Notes: generated by a model not told the origin, from the letters alone. A DNA stretch of 64,000 nucleotides from Arthrobacter agilis (GCF_002157505.1 NZ_NFSC01000030.1:186001-250000); one strand, 5' to 3'; counted from the first letter of the stretch, positions 23,398-32,630 are shown. Translations and numbers: made by a program.

Positions 23398-23531
23398 ATG
23401 CGGGCTGACCTCGTCGTCTCCAATGGGCGCGTCTTCGACGGTGCCGCGGTCCACCCCACGGCCACCGCGGTAGCCGTCGGGTCGCGGTGGGCCTGACCGT
23501 CGTGGGCGGGCACGTGGTCTTCGAGCGGTGA
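23398..23531 (+). pseudogene. Amidohydrolase deletion remnant
   Basis: ATG 23398 begins RADLVVSNGRVFDGAAVHPT, the typical first strand of YtcJ-type amidohydrolases, and the frame runs 33 codons to a TGA. In another frame the bases just after encode LTVVGGHVVFER-stop (to 23531), the typical last strand of the same family. The roughly 500 residues between them, including all metal ligands, are gone. A single internal deletion explains it. Confidence 0.6.
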
Positions 23532-23640
23532 GCACTACAGTGCAGGCTTCATAGCGCAGGCCCCTCCGGACATCAACAGCCCTGTGCAGCGTCGAGGCGG
23601 TGCTGTAGGTTGTGTTCACCCCGAACCCGGAAGGTACACC

Positions 23641-24948
23641 ATGACCATTTCCAGACGGCAGATTCTCGGCGGAGCAGGATTCCTGGCAGCAGCGGCAGCC
23701 CTCAATGGCTGTTCCGGGTTCTCGGGCGGAGGAAACAGCGACAGCGGGGAGGGCGGGGAGAACACCCTCACCTTCACGACCTGGGGTAGCCCTGCGGAGG
23801 AGGAGGGCTTCCGGCGCGGTATCGCGGCCTTCGAGGAAGCCAATTCCGGCGCCAAGGTCGAACTCAACCTCGTGCCCTACGAACAGATCTTCCAGAACAT
23901 CGACGCGCAACTGCAGGCCGGCACTGCACCCGATCTGTTCCGCGTGGACTACGGCACCATCGGAGCCTACAGCAGCCAGGACCAGCTCCTGGACCTCAGC
24001 AGCTACTTCGACACCGCGGCCGGTGAGGAGTTCCTGCCGGCCATGTGGGAAGCCATCCAGTTCGATGGCAAGCCCTACGGCGTGCCCCACCAGACGGACA
24101 CCTCCGCCCTCGTCTATCGCACGGACCTCTTCGAGCAGGCGGGTATCAAGAACGTCCCCGACAGTCTCGATTCGGCCTGGACGTGGGACGAATTCCGGCA
24201 GGTGGCCGAGCAGCTCCGCGGTTCCCTCCCCGACGACCTCTACCCCTTCGTGTACAACTGGCAGCTGGGCGGTTCCACCCGGTGGCTGAGCTGGCTGTTC
24301 CAGGCGGGCGGGCGGCTGTTCAACGACGACCTCACAGGGTCGGCTATCGAGTCCGAGGCCGGCACCAAGGCCCTTTCCTTCACCCAGGGATTCTTCACCG
24401 ACGGCTTGGTGCCTCCGAGCAGTTCGGTGAAGTCCTCCACCTACGCTGACGGCGCGTTCTCCGCGGGTACCACCGCCATGGCCTTCGTCGGCAACTTCGT
24501 CCTCCCGAGCCTCGATGAGGCCGTCACCGATTTCGAGTGGAGCGCCACCTACCTTCCGCGCGACGAGCGCGGAGCCTGCGATCTCGGCGGCAACGCCCTC
24601 GTGGCAACGAAGAACGCCCGCAATCCGGACCTTGCGGCCGACTTCCTGAAATTCATGACACAACCGGACCAGATGTCCGACTTCTGCGCACGGGCCATGG
24701 AGCTGCCGACCCTGAACAGTCTTGTGGGGACGAAACTGGACTACCAGACGAGGCCGGACATCGCTGGCATCTTCGTGGAGCAGGCGACCACCCTTGAGCC
24801 GGGTGACGTCCAGCAGCTCACCGCCCCCGCAATGGCGACGATCAACCCGAAGCTCCGGGACGAGCTGGAGGCCGCGTTCACGCAGGGGCAGCCGGTCGAG
24901 AAGACGCTGGCGAACATCGCTGCCGCCGTCGATGGAGCAGCCGGCTGA
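23641..24948 (+). CDS. Sugar ABC transporter substrate-binding lipoprotein
   Basis: A 435-aa family 1 extracellular solute-binding protein. Signal peptide with an SRR start and lipobox-like LNGC (Cys24), so anchored to the outer face of the membrane; mature part shows LTFTTWGSPAEEEGF, TAPDLFRVDY and YGVPHQTDTSALVYRTDLFE. It captures an oligosaccharide or other carbohydrate for the two permeases that follow. ATG at 23641 after GGAAGG. No ATPase is encoded nearby; such systems commonly share a housekeeping MsiK-type ATPase. Confidence 0.93.
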   Translation: MTISRRQILGGAGFLAAAAALNGCSGFSGGGNSDSGEGGENTLTFTTWGSPAEEEGFRRGIAAFEEANSGAKVELNLVPYEQIFQNIDAQLQAGTAPDLFRVDYGTIGAYSSQDQLLDLSSYFDTAAGEEFLPAMWEAIQFDGKPYGVPHQTDTSALVYRTDLFEQAGIKNVPDSLDSAWTWDEFRQVAEQLRGSLPDDLYPFVYNWQLGGSTRWLSWLFQAGGRLFNDDLTGSAIESEAGTKALSFTQGFFTDGLVPPSSSVKSSTYADGAFSAGTTAMAFVGNFVLPSLDEAVTDFEWSATYLPRDERGACDLGGNALVATKNARNPDLAADFLKFMTQPDQMSDFCARAMELPTLNSLVGTKLDYQTRPDIAGIFVEQATTLEPGDVQQLTAPAMATINPKLRDELEAAFTQGQPVEKTLANIAAAVDGAAG

Positions 24949-25916
24949 TGTCCGCCGGCACCTCGTCCCGCGAGGAGTCGACCGACGATACCGGGCCGCC
25001 GCCTTCTCCGGCGGCCACCTACGAAGCGGCGCCGGGGAGGGCATCCCGGCGCCAGCGCGCCACCCTCGCCTCCTACGGCTTCCTCGGGCCCAACCTCGTC
25101 CTCCTCGGGGTCTTCCTGTTCCTGCCACTGGCCTGGGCCTTCCTCATCAGCTTCCAGGAGTCCAGCGGATTCGGCGCCAGCGGCTGGGTGGGGCTCGACA
25201 ACTACCGGCGCCTCGTCACGGACCCCACATTCTGGCGGTCGGCGCTCAACACGGCGACCTTCACGCTTCTCACCGTGCCGCTGAGCCTGGCCCTCGGACT
25301 CGGCCTCGCCGTCCTCATGAACTCCGTACTCCCCGGGCGGAGGCTGTTCCGCACCCTCATCTACCTGCCCATGGTCATCTCGGGAGTCGCCACCGCCCTC
25401 ATGGGTGTCCTCCTGTTCGACGAGGCGACCGGCATCATCAACAAGCTGCTGCGCGGGGGCGGCCTGGCGGGCATCCCCTGGCAGTCGCAGGGATCCGCCG
25501 CTTTCGCCTCGATCATCCTGGTGACGCTGTGGATCCGCGTGGGGTTCAACATGGTGATCTACCTGGCCGGGCTGCAGGGCATCTCGCCGGAACTCTACGA
25601 GGCCGCACGGCTCGAGGGTGCGAGCTCCTGGCAGCAGTTCCGCTACCTCACGGTGCCGCTCGTGGGCCCCTCTACGTTCTTCCTGCTGATCATGGACGTC
25701 ATCTACTCGTTCCAGGTCTTCGACACCATCTTCGTGATGACGGGCGGAGGCCCGGGCCGATCGACGTCGGTGCTGGTCACGTACGCCTACGAGAACGGAT
25801 TTGTCACGCGCGACCAGAGCTATGCCGCGGCCATCGGCATCGTGATCTTCCTGCTCACCCTCAGCTTCACGGCAATCCAATGGCGCGGTAACCGCTCGCG
25901 CGACACCGTCGGATAG
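24948..25916 (+). CDS. Sugar ABC transporter permease (MalF type)
   Basis: A 322-aa inner-membrane permease. A ~45-residue hydrophilic N-terminus precedes six helices; the EAA loop that docks the ATPase is YEAARLEGASSWQQFRYLTV. ATG overlaps the stop of the binding-protein gene (TGATG). Partner of the MalG-type permease downstream. Confidence 0.93.
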   Translation: MSAGTSSREESTDDTGPPPSPAATYEAAPGRASRRQRATLASYGFLGPNLVLLGVFLFLPLAWAFLISFQESSGFGASGWVGLDNYRRLVTDPTFWRSALNTATFTLLTVPLSLALGLGLAVLMNSVLPGRRLFRTLIYLPMVISGVATALMGVLLFDEATGIINKLLRGGGLAGIPWQSQGSAAFASIILVTLWIRVGFNMVIYLAGLQGISPELYEAARLEGASSWQQFRYLTVPLVGPSTFFLLIMDVIYSFQVFDTIFVMTGGGPGRSTSVLVTYAYENGFVTRDQSYAAAIGIVIFLLTLSFTAIQWRGNRSRDTVG

Positions 25917-25944
25917 CATTCCCCGATCACACGACAGGACTCCC

Positions 25945-26865
25945 ATGGCCCACCCACTCCCCCACTCGGGCGACGGCGCGTCCACCAGGACCGCCGGGCT
26001 CTCCACCGGACCGGGCAGCTTCGCCCCTCGGGTGAAGCGGGTTCCGCCTGCCCAGCGCGTGTCCGCCATCGCGCGTCTGGTGACCGCCGTCGTCGTCGGC
26101 CTCGTCATGATGTTCCCGCTGTACTGGATGGTCACGCTCGCCTTCTCACCGAACGCGGACGTCTTCAGCCGGGAGCTGCGCATCTGGCCGTCCTCGTGGA
26201 CGCTCGACAACTTCCGCACCGTCTTCGGCAGCTTTCCCACCGCCACGTGGTTCGGCAACTCCGTGGTCATCACCGCGATCGTCACGGTCCTCACCGTCAC
26301 GGGAAACCTGCTGGCGGGCTACGCCTTCGCGAAGCTCGACTTCCGTGGCAAGGGTGCCATCTTCCTGCTGGTGCTGAGCACCATGATGATCCCCGTACAG
26401 GTCCTGATGGTGGCGCAGTTCCGGCTCGTCACCGAACTCGGCATCTACGGCACGTTCTGGGCCGTCATCTTCCCGTCGGCGGCCTCCGCGTTCGGCATCT
26501 TCCTCGCACGGCAGTTCATCATCGCGATCCCCGACGAACTCATCGAGGCAGCGAAGGTCGACGGCGCGGGAACCGTCCGGATCTTCCTGCAGATCGTCCT
26601 GCCGCTGTGCAAGCCGCTCATCGCGGTCCTCGTGCTGCTCACGGTGATGTACCAGTGGAACGACTTCGCGTGGCCGCTGATCGCCCTCAAGGACAGCCGG
26701 CTCTTCACGCTGCCCATCGGTCTGCTGTACCTGCGGGGACAGTACGGCGCCGACTACGGGGCCATCATGGCCCTGGCGCTGGTCTCCATCACGCCGATCA
26801 TCATCATGTTCCTCGCGTTCCAGAAATACTTCGTGCAGGGCCTCGCTCGGAGCGGAATCCGCTAG
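25945..26865 (+). CDS. Sugar ABC transporter permease (MalG type)
   Basis: A 306-aa permease with six helices and EAA loop IEAAKVDGAGTVRIFLQIVL. It starts 28 nt after the MalF-type gene with a weak AGGA ribosome-binding site. Completes a binding protein-permease-permease operon. There is no adjacent regulator or glycosidase to show the sugar. Confidence 0.93.
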   Translation: MAHPLPHSGDGASTRTAGLSTGPGSFAPRVKRVPPAQRVSAIARLVTAVVVGLVMMFPLYWMVTLAFSPNADVFSRELRIWPSSWTLDNFRTVFGSFPTATWFGNSVVITAIVTVLTVTGNLLAGYAFAKLDFRGKGAIFLLVLSTMMIPVQVLMVAQFRLVTELGIYGTFWAVIFPSAASAFGIFLARQFIIAIPDELIEAAKVDGAGTVRIFLQIVLPLCKPLIAVLVLLTVMYQWNDFAWPLIALKDSRLFTLPIGLLYLRGQYGADYGAIMALALVSITPIIIMFLAFQKYFVQGLARSGIR

Positions 26866-26972
26866 TCCGGTGATCCGCAGCTCGAGCGGTGCCGGCGTAC
26901 GAGTCGCCCTTCGCTAGGCTGGGAAGGAACCCACCGTTCCCCACCCGTGTCCTACCCGCATCGAGGAGATCC

Positions 26973-27419
26973 ATGCGCCGCCTGCCCAGTTCCCGTGTCC
27001 TGGCTGCCGGGCTGTGCACGGCGGTACTCGCGCTGACCGGCTGCGTCGGCGGCCCGGCGCTCGGTCTCCTCGACCAGGAACAGACCGAGCAGGACATCCT
27101 GACCATCCAGACGGACCTCGACGGCATCGACCTCGCAAGCACCCGTTTCCTTGCCGAACGCGACGGCGTCGAGTACTTCGCGGCCAGGCCGGTGGATGGG
27201 AACGGGACCGAGGGCACGGTCTGCCTGCTGGTCGAGGAGGGTCTCGGCGTCGGTCTGGAGTGCGCCCCGCTCGAACGCGGAGCGGCCGGTGCCACGATCC
27301 GTGACAGCAGGGTCACGGCCGTGCTGCTCCCGGACGACATGGACCGGAACACGCTGACCGATGAGGGCTTCGAACTGCTGCATCCGAACCTCGCGGTCCG
27401 CCCGGCCGGCGCCGGCTAG
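26973..27419 (+). CDS. Small lipoprotein
   Basis: A 148-aa secreted lipoprotein of unknown function: signal peptide with lipobox LTGC (Cys about 25), then a mixed alpha/beta domain with two cysteines (GTVCLLVEE, GLECAP). ATG at 26973 follows GAGGAG; a TAGGCT at 26915 is a likely -10 box, so it has its own promoter. Confidence 0.75.
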   Translation: MRRLPSSRVLAAGLCTAVLALTGCVGGPALGLLDQEQTEQDILTIQTDLDGIDLASTRFLAERDGVEYFAARPVDGNGTEGTVCLLVEEGLGVGLECAPLERGAAGATIRDSRVTAVLLPDDMDRNTLTDEGFELLHPNLAVRPAGAG

Positions 27420-27544
27420 CCTCGTCCAGCACACCCATCGATCGTCGCTGTCCGACCGGCGCCGGTGCTGTCCGAAGAAAGAGTGGACACCGCCGTCCCG
27501 GCCGCGCCTAGCATGGGAGGAACAGGCGGACCGGAGGAGGAGCC

Positions 27545-27778
27545 ATGGCAGTTGCAGAGGACGACGGCGGCGAGATGATCGTCGGTGACGTGACGCACAC
27601 GGGCGGCCGCGCGGTAGCGGTCGGGCTCTCCTCCTCGGCGGACGGCCAGGGCCGGCCGCTGATCAGCATCGGGTGGGTCGAACAGGGCGAGCGCCTCGAA
27701 GTCAGCGTCGACGAGGCCGTGGCACTGCGGGACGAGCTGACACGCATCATCAACGACGCGGACGGCTTCAAGGCCTGA
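27545..27778 (+). CDS. Hypothetical 77-aa protein
   Basis: Not recognised. The ATG follows a strong GGAGGAGGAG ribosome-binding site. The protein is acidic and soluble with two predicted strands (AVAVGLSSSADG, PLISIGWVEQGE) and a C-terminal helix (VDEAVALRDELTRIIND). No cysteines or membrane helix. Convergent with the zinc-ribbon gene, which ends 28 nt away. Confidence 0.65.
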   Translation: MAVAEDDGGEMIVGDVTHTGGRAVAVGLSSSADGQGRPLISIGWVEQGERLEVSVDEAVALRDELTRIINDADGFKA

Positions 27779-27806
27779 AGGCAGGTCTCCGGGCTTGGAT
27801 CTGGGT

Positions 27807-27962
27807 CTACGCCTGGATCTGGGTCTGCCCCACGGTGATCCTGTGGTTCTCCTCGCACTGGAAGACGGCGAGGGTTCCGGCGGGAACCGGCCCCTCGGCA
27901 GGCCACTGGTCCTCTCCCAGTTCGATCAGGGCTGAACCGCAGCTCGGGCAACGTGCTTCCAT
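27807..27962 (-). CDS. 51-aa zinc-ribbon protein
   Basis: A short frame starting at ATG 27962 behind GAAAGGA and ending at TAG 27807. It begins MEARCPSCGSALIEL, a half zinc-ribbon knuckle (CPSCG), with a third cysteine in FQCEENH followed by a histidine that could complete the zinc site (C-C-C-H). The rest is a small beta-rich domain. Function unknown. It lies 28 nt from the end of the convergent 77-aa gene and upstream of the hemerythrin gene's 3' end on the same strand. Confidence 0.7.
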   Translation of the reverse strand: MEARCPSCGSALIELGEDQWPAEGPVPAGTLAVFQCEENHRITVGQTQIQA

Positions 27963-28097
27963 GGCGAATATCCTTTCAGGTCCACGTCCGGCTGGTCCAT
28001 CGACGGACCCGGCACCTCGTCCCAGTACACACGGCCTCCTCGGCGAACGCCACCGGATGCTGGAGCGGCTGCGCGGACTGGACGGGCCGGCCGACAG

Positions 28098-28907
28098 CTA
28101 GGGCGATCGGCGAAGTGCTCGCCACGCCGCGGCCACAGCCAAACCGGACCCCGCGGCGGACACGACCACGGTCCCCCAGGGGAACGGGGGCTTGCGGGCG
28201 ATGTACCGCGTGGAGGGGTCCTCCCCGGACCGCATGATCGGCAGCAGCTCGACGGCGTGCGACGCCCGCGCCAGCCCCGAGCTGACCCGGTGGAGCGCTG
28301 GGACGAGCCGGTCCGGAGCACCGAGGAGTGCGGAGTCCACGACGTCGCGTCCCCGGTCGAGGACCGACAACGGCAGGGCGGCGACGACATTCCCGGGTGG
28401 GCGGCGCGCAACGACGGGATGCGCACGGGTCGGGGCGACGCGCCGCACCAGCTCCCAGAGGACGCCCAGCACCTGCAGTTCCCGGCGCGAGACCCGGGAC
28501 TGGAGCCGGGGGAACAGGGCGTCCTCCTCGTCGCGCACGTCGTCGTCGAGCACCTCCGTGAGCCGCCCGAGCACGTCCGCCCGTTCCGGGGAGCCGTCCT
28601 CGAGCCCTTCGAGCTTCTTCACCAGCTCGTTCACTTCCTGGTGCTCGCGCTCGACCTCCAGTGTGAGTTCACCGCCGTCGGGCAGTACCCTGCGCAGAAC
28701 GGGCCACAGGACGGATTCCTCCGCGAAGGCGTGCGGGAACACGAGGCGGTAGATGTCGAGCAGCACGCCGGCCTGGTCCTCGCCGGACGTTCCGCGCAGC
28801 CTCTCGAGCAGGGCACTGAGCTTCACATGGTCCCGCTTCTGCCGCACGAGGACGCTGAGCGGTCCGCCGAGCTGGTCGGTGGTCTGGTCTGCAACCGAGG
28901 TGTACAC
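28098..28907 (-). CDS. Hemerythrin-domain protein with C-terminal membrane helix
   Basis: A 269-aa protein. Residues about 15-160 are a four-helix HHE domain with the iron-ligand pattern RDHVKL, FPHAFAEESVLWP, EREHQEV and RDEEDALFP, as in di-iron stress and nitric-oxide proteins. The remaining ~100 residues end in a hydrophobic helix (VVVSAAGSGLAVAAAWRAL), so it may be membrane-tethered. GTG at 28907 follows AGGAGAA; the frame is open much further upstream but that part is not coding. Divergent from the coiled-coil protein gene at 29073. Confidence 0.85.
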   Translation of the reverse strand: MYTSVADQTTDQLGGPLSVLVRQKRDHVKLSALLERLRGTSGEDQAGVLLDIYRLVFPHAFAEESVLWPVLRRVLPDGGELTLEVEREHQEVNELVKKLEGLEDGSPERADVLGRLTEVLDDDVRDEEDALFPRLQSRVSRRELQVLGVLWELVRRVAPTRAHPVVARRPPGNVVAALPLSVLDRGRDVVDSALLGAPDRLVPALHRVSSGLARASHAVELLPIMRSGEDPSTRYIARKPPFPWGTVVVSAAGSGLAVAAAWRALRRSP

Positions 28908-29072
28908 GGGTTCTCCTGGAGGCGTGGGACGAGCACGGTGACAGGACGGAGCCTGTCGGCTTCCCTCCATCTGTACGCGTGCACTGCCAACGGATACAGG
29001 TGCACTCTCCCCTGTCGCCCCGTGTCCCCGGTGCCTATAATCGGGCGAGCCTCGCGGAAGGACGCAGACGAC

Positions 29073-29966
29073 ATGGACCTGGTGGAACAGGCGGCCGCCC
29101 TCTACGCCCTGCCGCTCGATCGCTTCACGGAGGAGCGGAACGCCGCCGCGAAGAAGGCGACGCAGGAGGGCGACAAGGAACTCGCCGCAACGCTGCGCAA
29201 ACTGCCCAAACCCGCATCGGCTGCATGGCTGGTCAACGTGCTCGTCGACCGACGCCGTGAGGAGGTGGAGCAGGTACTCGAACTCGGCGCATCCCTCAAG
29301 GAAGCGCAGGCGAGCCTCGACCGGGCGCAGCTGCATGCGCTCGGCCAGCAGCGCCAGCGTCTCCTCGCCGCCGTCGCCCGTCAGTCCCTCGACGCCGCCG
29401 CTGACGTGGGACACGACGTCGGGCCCGGGGCCCTGCCGGGCGTGGAGCAGACCCTGCGGGCTGCCCTGGCCGACCCGGCAGCTGCCGCAGCGGTGCTCAC
29501 CGGGAGGCTCATCCGGACGCTCGAGGCTTCCGGCTGGGACCCCGTGGACCTCGAGGGCGCCGTTGCCGGCCCCTTCACTCCCCCTCTCCAGGGCGGAGAC
29601 ACAACCGGGACGGACGTGGAGGACGGCCTGCCGGACACTCCGGCGGGGCGCCCGAAGGTGTCCGCCCGGCAGCGTAGGGACGCCGAAGCACGGCTCTCCG
29701 CGGCGCGGGAGGCGCGCGCTTCCGCCGAGGACGCGGCGGCGGACCTGCTGCGGAAGTCGCAGCGCCTTACGGTCCGGAGGGACGGGCTGACCGCTTCCCT
29801 GGAGGACCTCGAGGAGCGCCTGGACGCGCTCCGGCGGGAGCTCGCCGACCTCGATGCCGAGGCTGCAGCCCTCGACCGGAAGGTGTCCGATGCCAGCCGC
29901 TCGCTCGCCGAGGCGAGGGACGAGGAGGAATCCGCGGAAGCCGACGCCGCAAGCCTGGGGGGCTGA
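29073..29966 (+). CDS. Coiled-coil hypothetical protein
   Basis: A 297-aa soluble protein, family not named with confidence. Residues 1-120 are helical and begin with ALYALPLDRFTEERNAAAKK and LRKLPKPASAAWLVN, a segment I associate with conserved actinobacterial hypothetical proteins. Residues about 195-290 are a long charged coiled coil (RQRRDAEARLSAAREARASA, LEDLEERLDALRRELADLDA). ATG at 29073 after GGAAGGA. No membrane helix. Confidence 0.75.
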   Translation: MDLVEQAAALYALPLDRFTEERNAAAKKATQEGDKELAATLRKLPKPASAAWLVNVLVDRRREEVEQVLELGASLKEAQASLDRAQLHALGQQRQRLLAAVARQSLDAAADVGHDVGPGALPGVEQTLRAALADPAAAAAVLTGRLIRTLEASGWDPVDLEGAVAGPFTPPLQGGDTTGTDVEDGLPDTPAGRPKVSARQRRDAEARLSAAREARASAEDAAADLLRKSQRLTVRRDGLTASLEDLEERLDALRRELADLDAEAAALDRKVSDASRSLAEARDEEESAEADAASLGG

Positions 29967-30045
29967 GCGATTCCGACGCCGCGGCCGCAACCACGGCGTA
30001 GTCTATGAGGGACATCAGCTGTATCCGCCTGGCCGAGGAAGAGCT

Positions 30046-30756
30046 GTGACTGAGCAGGAACTACTGAGCGACGTCAACGACGAGCTGTTCTCCCTCCTGA
30101 CCGAAACGGCGGGCATCCAGGAGTTCCTCGACGGTTTCGCGATGACGGCCGCCCACCGGCTCTCCGGGGAGCATGCGGTGTCCTGTGCCATCACCCTGGT
30201 CCGGCAGAAGAGGGCCGGCACCCTGGCAGCAAGTGACGCACCCGCCCGCAAGGCGGACGAGTTCCAGGCTCGCTTCCAGGAGGGCCCGTGCCTCGAAGCC
30301 GCCGTGACGCAACACTCGGTGCACTGTGCCGATACGCTGACGGATTCGCGGTGGCCCGTCTACCTGAAGCGCCTGGACACCGGGCAGATCCGTTCGATCG
30401 TCGCCGTCCCCTTCGCCCTCGAGGACAGTGGGCGCGCGGCCCTGAACCTCTACTCCGCACAGCCCCACTCCTTCTCGCCGGCGACCATCAGGGCTGCGGA
30501 AACGCTTGCAGAGACCGCGTCCTCGTCCCTGAGGTTCGCCGTCAGGGCAGCGTCGCTGGATGATGAAGCGCACAACCTGGAAGCGGCGCTGGCGTCGCGG
30601 CAGACGATCAACACCGCCGTCGGGATCATCATGTTCCAGAACAAGTGTTCGCAGGGCGAAGCTCTCGCGATCCTGCAGCGCGCGTCGAGCAGCAGGAACA
30701 TGAAGCTCCGGCTGGTGGCCGAACGCGTCGTGGAGTCGATCACTTCCCAGCCATGA
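30046..30756 (+). CDS. GAF-ANTAR RNA-binding antiterminator (copy 1)
   Basis: A 236-aa regulator: a GAF sensor domain (residues about 20-165, FQEGPCLEAA) and a C-terminal ANTAR domain (about 175-230, INTAVGIIMFQNKCSQGEAL) that in relatives binds paired hairpins in nascent mRNA to prevent termination. The GTG start at 30046 follows GAGGAAGAG. Its ANTAR end (SSSRNMKLRLVAERVVES) is closely similar to that of the convergent copy 2, indicating a local duplication. Confidence 0.9.
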   Translation: MTEQELLSDVNDELFSLLTETAGIQEFLDGFAMTAAHRLSGEHAVSCAITLVRQKRAGTLAASDAPARKADEFQARFQEGPCLEAAVTQHSVHCADTLTDSRWPVYLKRLDTGQIRSIVAVPFALEDSGRAALNLYSAQPHSFSPATIRAAETLAETASSSLRFAVRAASLDDEAHNLEAALASRQTINTAVGIIMFQNKCSQGEALAILQRASSSRNMKLRLVAERVVESITSQP

Positions 30757-30813
30757 CGTCCACCGCGCGATGAGGCGCGATGATGCGGCAGCGGGGCACT
30801 TCGTGGAGGTGCG

Positions 30814-31554
30814 TCAGTCGAAATGCGTGGTCACGGGTGCGTCCACGGTGCTAGTGAGGACGTTCAGGGCGAGGTCGCGGAGCTTCATGTTGCGGGCAGT
30901 GGATGCCGCCCGCAGGATCTCGATCGCTTCGTCCTGGCTGCACCGGTTCTGGGACATGATCACGCCTGCGGCCAGATCGATGGTCGTGCGTGACTCCATC
31001 GCCGCGGCGAGGTGCTCCGCCCTGTCCGTCAGCCTGGCCAGGCGTATCGCAAGGCGCAGCGGCGTCGATGCCTCTCCGGCGAAGCGTTCCGCGAGTTCGA
31101 CCTTCTCCTCGTGAAAAGCGCCCGCCTGGCGCGAGAAGTAGGTGACGACGGCCTTCTCCGGTCCATCCAGGCGAATCGGAACACTCAGGGCCGAGCGGAT
31201 ACCCTTCTGCAGGGCTGCCGAACTGTAGAGCGGAAAGGTGGCGTCGACACCCGAATCCTCGACGACGACGGCGCCCCCCGTGGTGGCGGCCTTCATGCAG
31301 GGGCCGTCGTCGAACCGGCACTGGATGTCTGCGAGACGGCGCGCGGTCTGGCTCGTGCCCGCGATCGTGGCCTTGGTACGGGGCCGCAGGAGGACCACGC
31401 TGGCGAGGATCTCGATGTGCCCGTCCGACAGCACCGCCGCCGCGGCCTCCACGAAGCTTTCGAGGAACTCGTCGAGACCCGCGCTGGCGACCAGCATCTG
31501 CTCGAGCACGCTCCCCGCATACGCGTCGGGCCGCAAGCTGAGACCGTCATCCAT
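30814..31554 (-). CDS. GAF-ANTAR RNA-binding antiterminator (copy 2)
   Basis: A 246-aa protein with the same layout as copy 1: GAF (FDDGPCMKAA, IRSALSVPIRLDG) then ANTAR (IDLAAGVIMSQNRCSQDEAI, STARNMKLRDLALNVL). ATG at 31554 after AAGGGGAA. Convergent with copy 1 and divergent from copy 3. Confidence 0.9.
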   Translation of the reverse strand: MDDGLSLRPDAYAGSVLEQMLVASAGLDEFLESFVEAAAAVLSDGHIEILASVVLLRPRTKATIAGTSQTARRLADIQCRFDDGPCMKAATTGGAVVVEDSGVDATFPLYSSAALQKGIRSALSVPIRLDGPEKAVVTYFSRQAGAFHEEKVELAERFAGEASTPLRLAIRLARLTDRAEHLAAAMESRTTIDLAAGVIMSQNRCSQDEAIEILRAASTARNMKLRDLALNVLTSTVDAPVTTHFD

Positions 31555-31824
31555 TGCACATTCCCCTTGAATTGCGTGCATGCAAGGCAGGCACTGCGGA
31601 CAGGAAAGCTGCTGGCTGCTGAACAACTGGACCCAATGCTAGCCAGCACTGCGCCCCAGCGACAGGAGCGCGTGCCGATTGGCCGGAAGCAGGTAGTCGA
31701 GGCGATCGACGGCGGTACCGGGAAGATTTGCCTCGTTCCCCGACGTTGATTATCTTGGATGGGTCTAGAAGTGGGCGCTGTATATCGCCGGTGTGCCCGG
31801 CGCCAGGACATTTCGAGGCTTATC

Positions 31825-32538
31825 TTGGATTCTGAGCCCAACCTGAATGAACTCGCGGTAGTCTTCGGTCGCGTTCGCGGACTCCTGCTCACCGAAGAAA
31901 CCGTGCAGCACGCCGTGGACCTCCTCGCCGAAGCGGCCCGCGACCTGATCCCGGGCGCCACCGGAGCAGGAGTCTCCCTGATCCACCACGGACAGCGCAC
32001 GAGTACCGGCGCCACCGACACCCTGGTGCGACGTGCAGACGAACTGCAGTACGAGCTGTCCGAAGGCCCCTGCCTCACCGCCTGGTCCACCAGCGCCCCC
32101 GTGCGGACGGACGACACCACCACACCGGACCAGCGCTGGCCCAGGTGGGCTGCCGCCGCGGCCGAGATGTCGGTACGGTCCTGCCAGAGCGTGCCGCTGA
32201 TCCAGGGCCGCACCACGATCGGTGCCATGAAGGTGTACTCCACCGAGGCCGGCGCTTTCGACGAGACCACCGAGCGTGCCCTCACCCGCTTCTCGGTTCC
32301 CGCTGCCGCACTGCTGAGCCACGTGCAGACAACGGACACCCCCCAGCAGATCCGCTCCGAACTGGCGGCCGCCCTGCAGATGCGCGACCGCGTCGGCATG
32401 GCGAAGGGCATGCTCATGGCGCAACTCGGCGTCGACGATCGCAGTGCCTTCCGCGAGCTGGTGGCACGTGCCGAACGGGCCAGGCGTTCGGTCTCGGACA
32501 TCGCGTTCGAGCTGACCGGAGGGTCGACGGGCACCTGA
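31825..32538 (+). CDS. GAF-ANTAR RNA-binding antiterminator (copy 3)
   Basis: A 237-aa more divergent member: GAF (LSEGPCLTAWSTSAP, VPLIQGRTTIGAMKVYS) and ANTAR (ALQMRDRVGMAKGMLMAQLG, FRELVARAERARRSVSDIA). TTG at 31825 is preferred because GAGG lies 6 nt before it; an in-frame ATG at 31759 has no ribosome-binding site. The 11-mer TTATCTTGGAT occurs twice, at 31750 and 31820. A strong hairpin follows the gene. Confidence 0.82.
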   Translation: MDSEPNLNELAVVFGRVRGLLLTEETVQHAVDLLAEAARDLIPGATGAGVSLIHHGQRTSTGATDTLVRRADELQYELSEGPCLTAWSTSAPVRTDDTTTPDQRWPRWAAAAAEMSVRSCQSVPLIQGRTTIGAMKVYSTEAGAFDETTERALTRFSVPAAALLSHVQTTDTPQQIRSELAAALQMRDRVGMAKGMLMAQLGVDDRSAFRELVARAERARRSVSDIAFELTGGSTGT

Positions 32539-32590
32539 GTCCGGCTTCACTGCCCCGGCTTCGCTCGGCTTCCGGCTTCACCGTCCGCTG

Positions 32591-32625
32591 GCGGGTGCCG
32601 GAACCACTCCGGTTCCGGCACCCGC
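32591..32625. terminator. Strong bidirectional hairpin
   Basis: GCGGGTGCCGGAACC (32591-32605) pairs perfectly over 15 bp with 32611-32625, with a 5-nt loop. It lies between the stop of the third ANTAR gene (32538) and the stop of the convergent LLM oxidoreductase (32631). No T-tract. Confidence 0.75.
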
Positions 32626-32630
32626 CGTCG

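Noticed and set aside
23398-23531. Small intact gene of 33 codons
   Set aside because: The sequence matches only the first strand of an amidohydrolase, with the family's last strand in another frame just after; a deletion relic is the simpler explanation.
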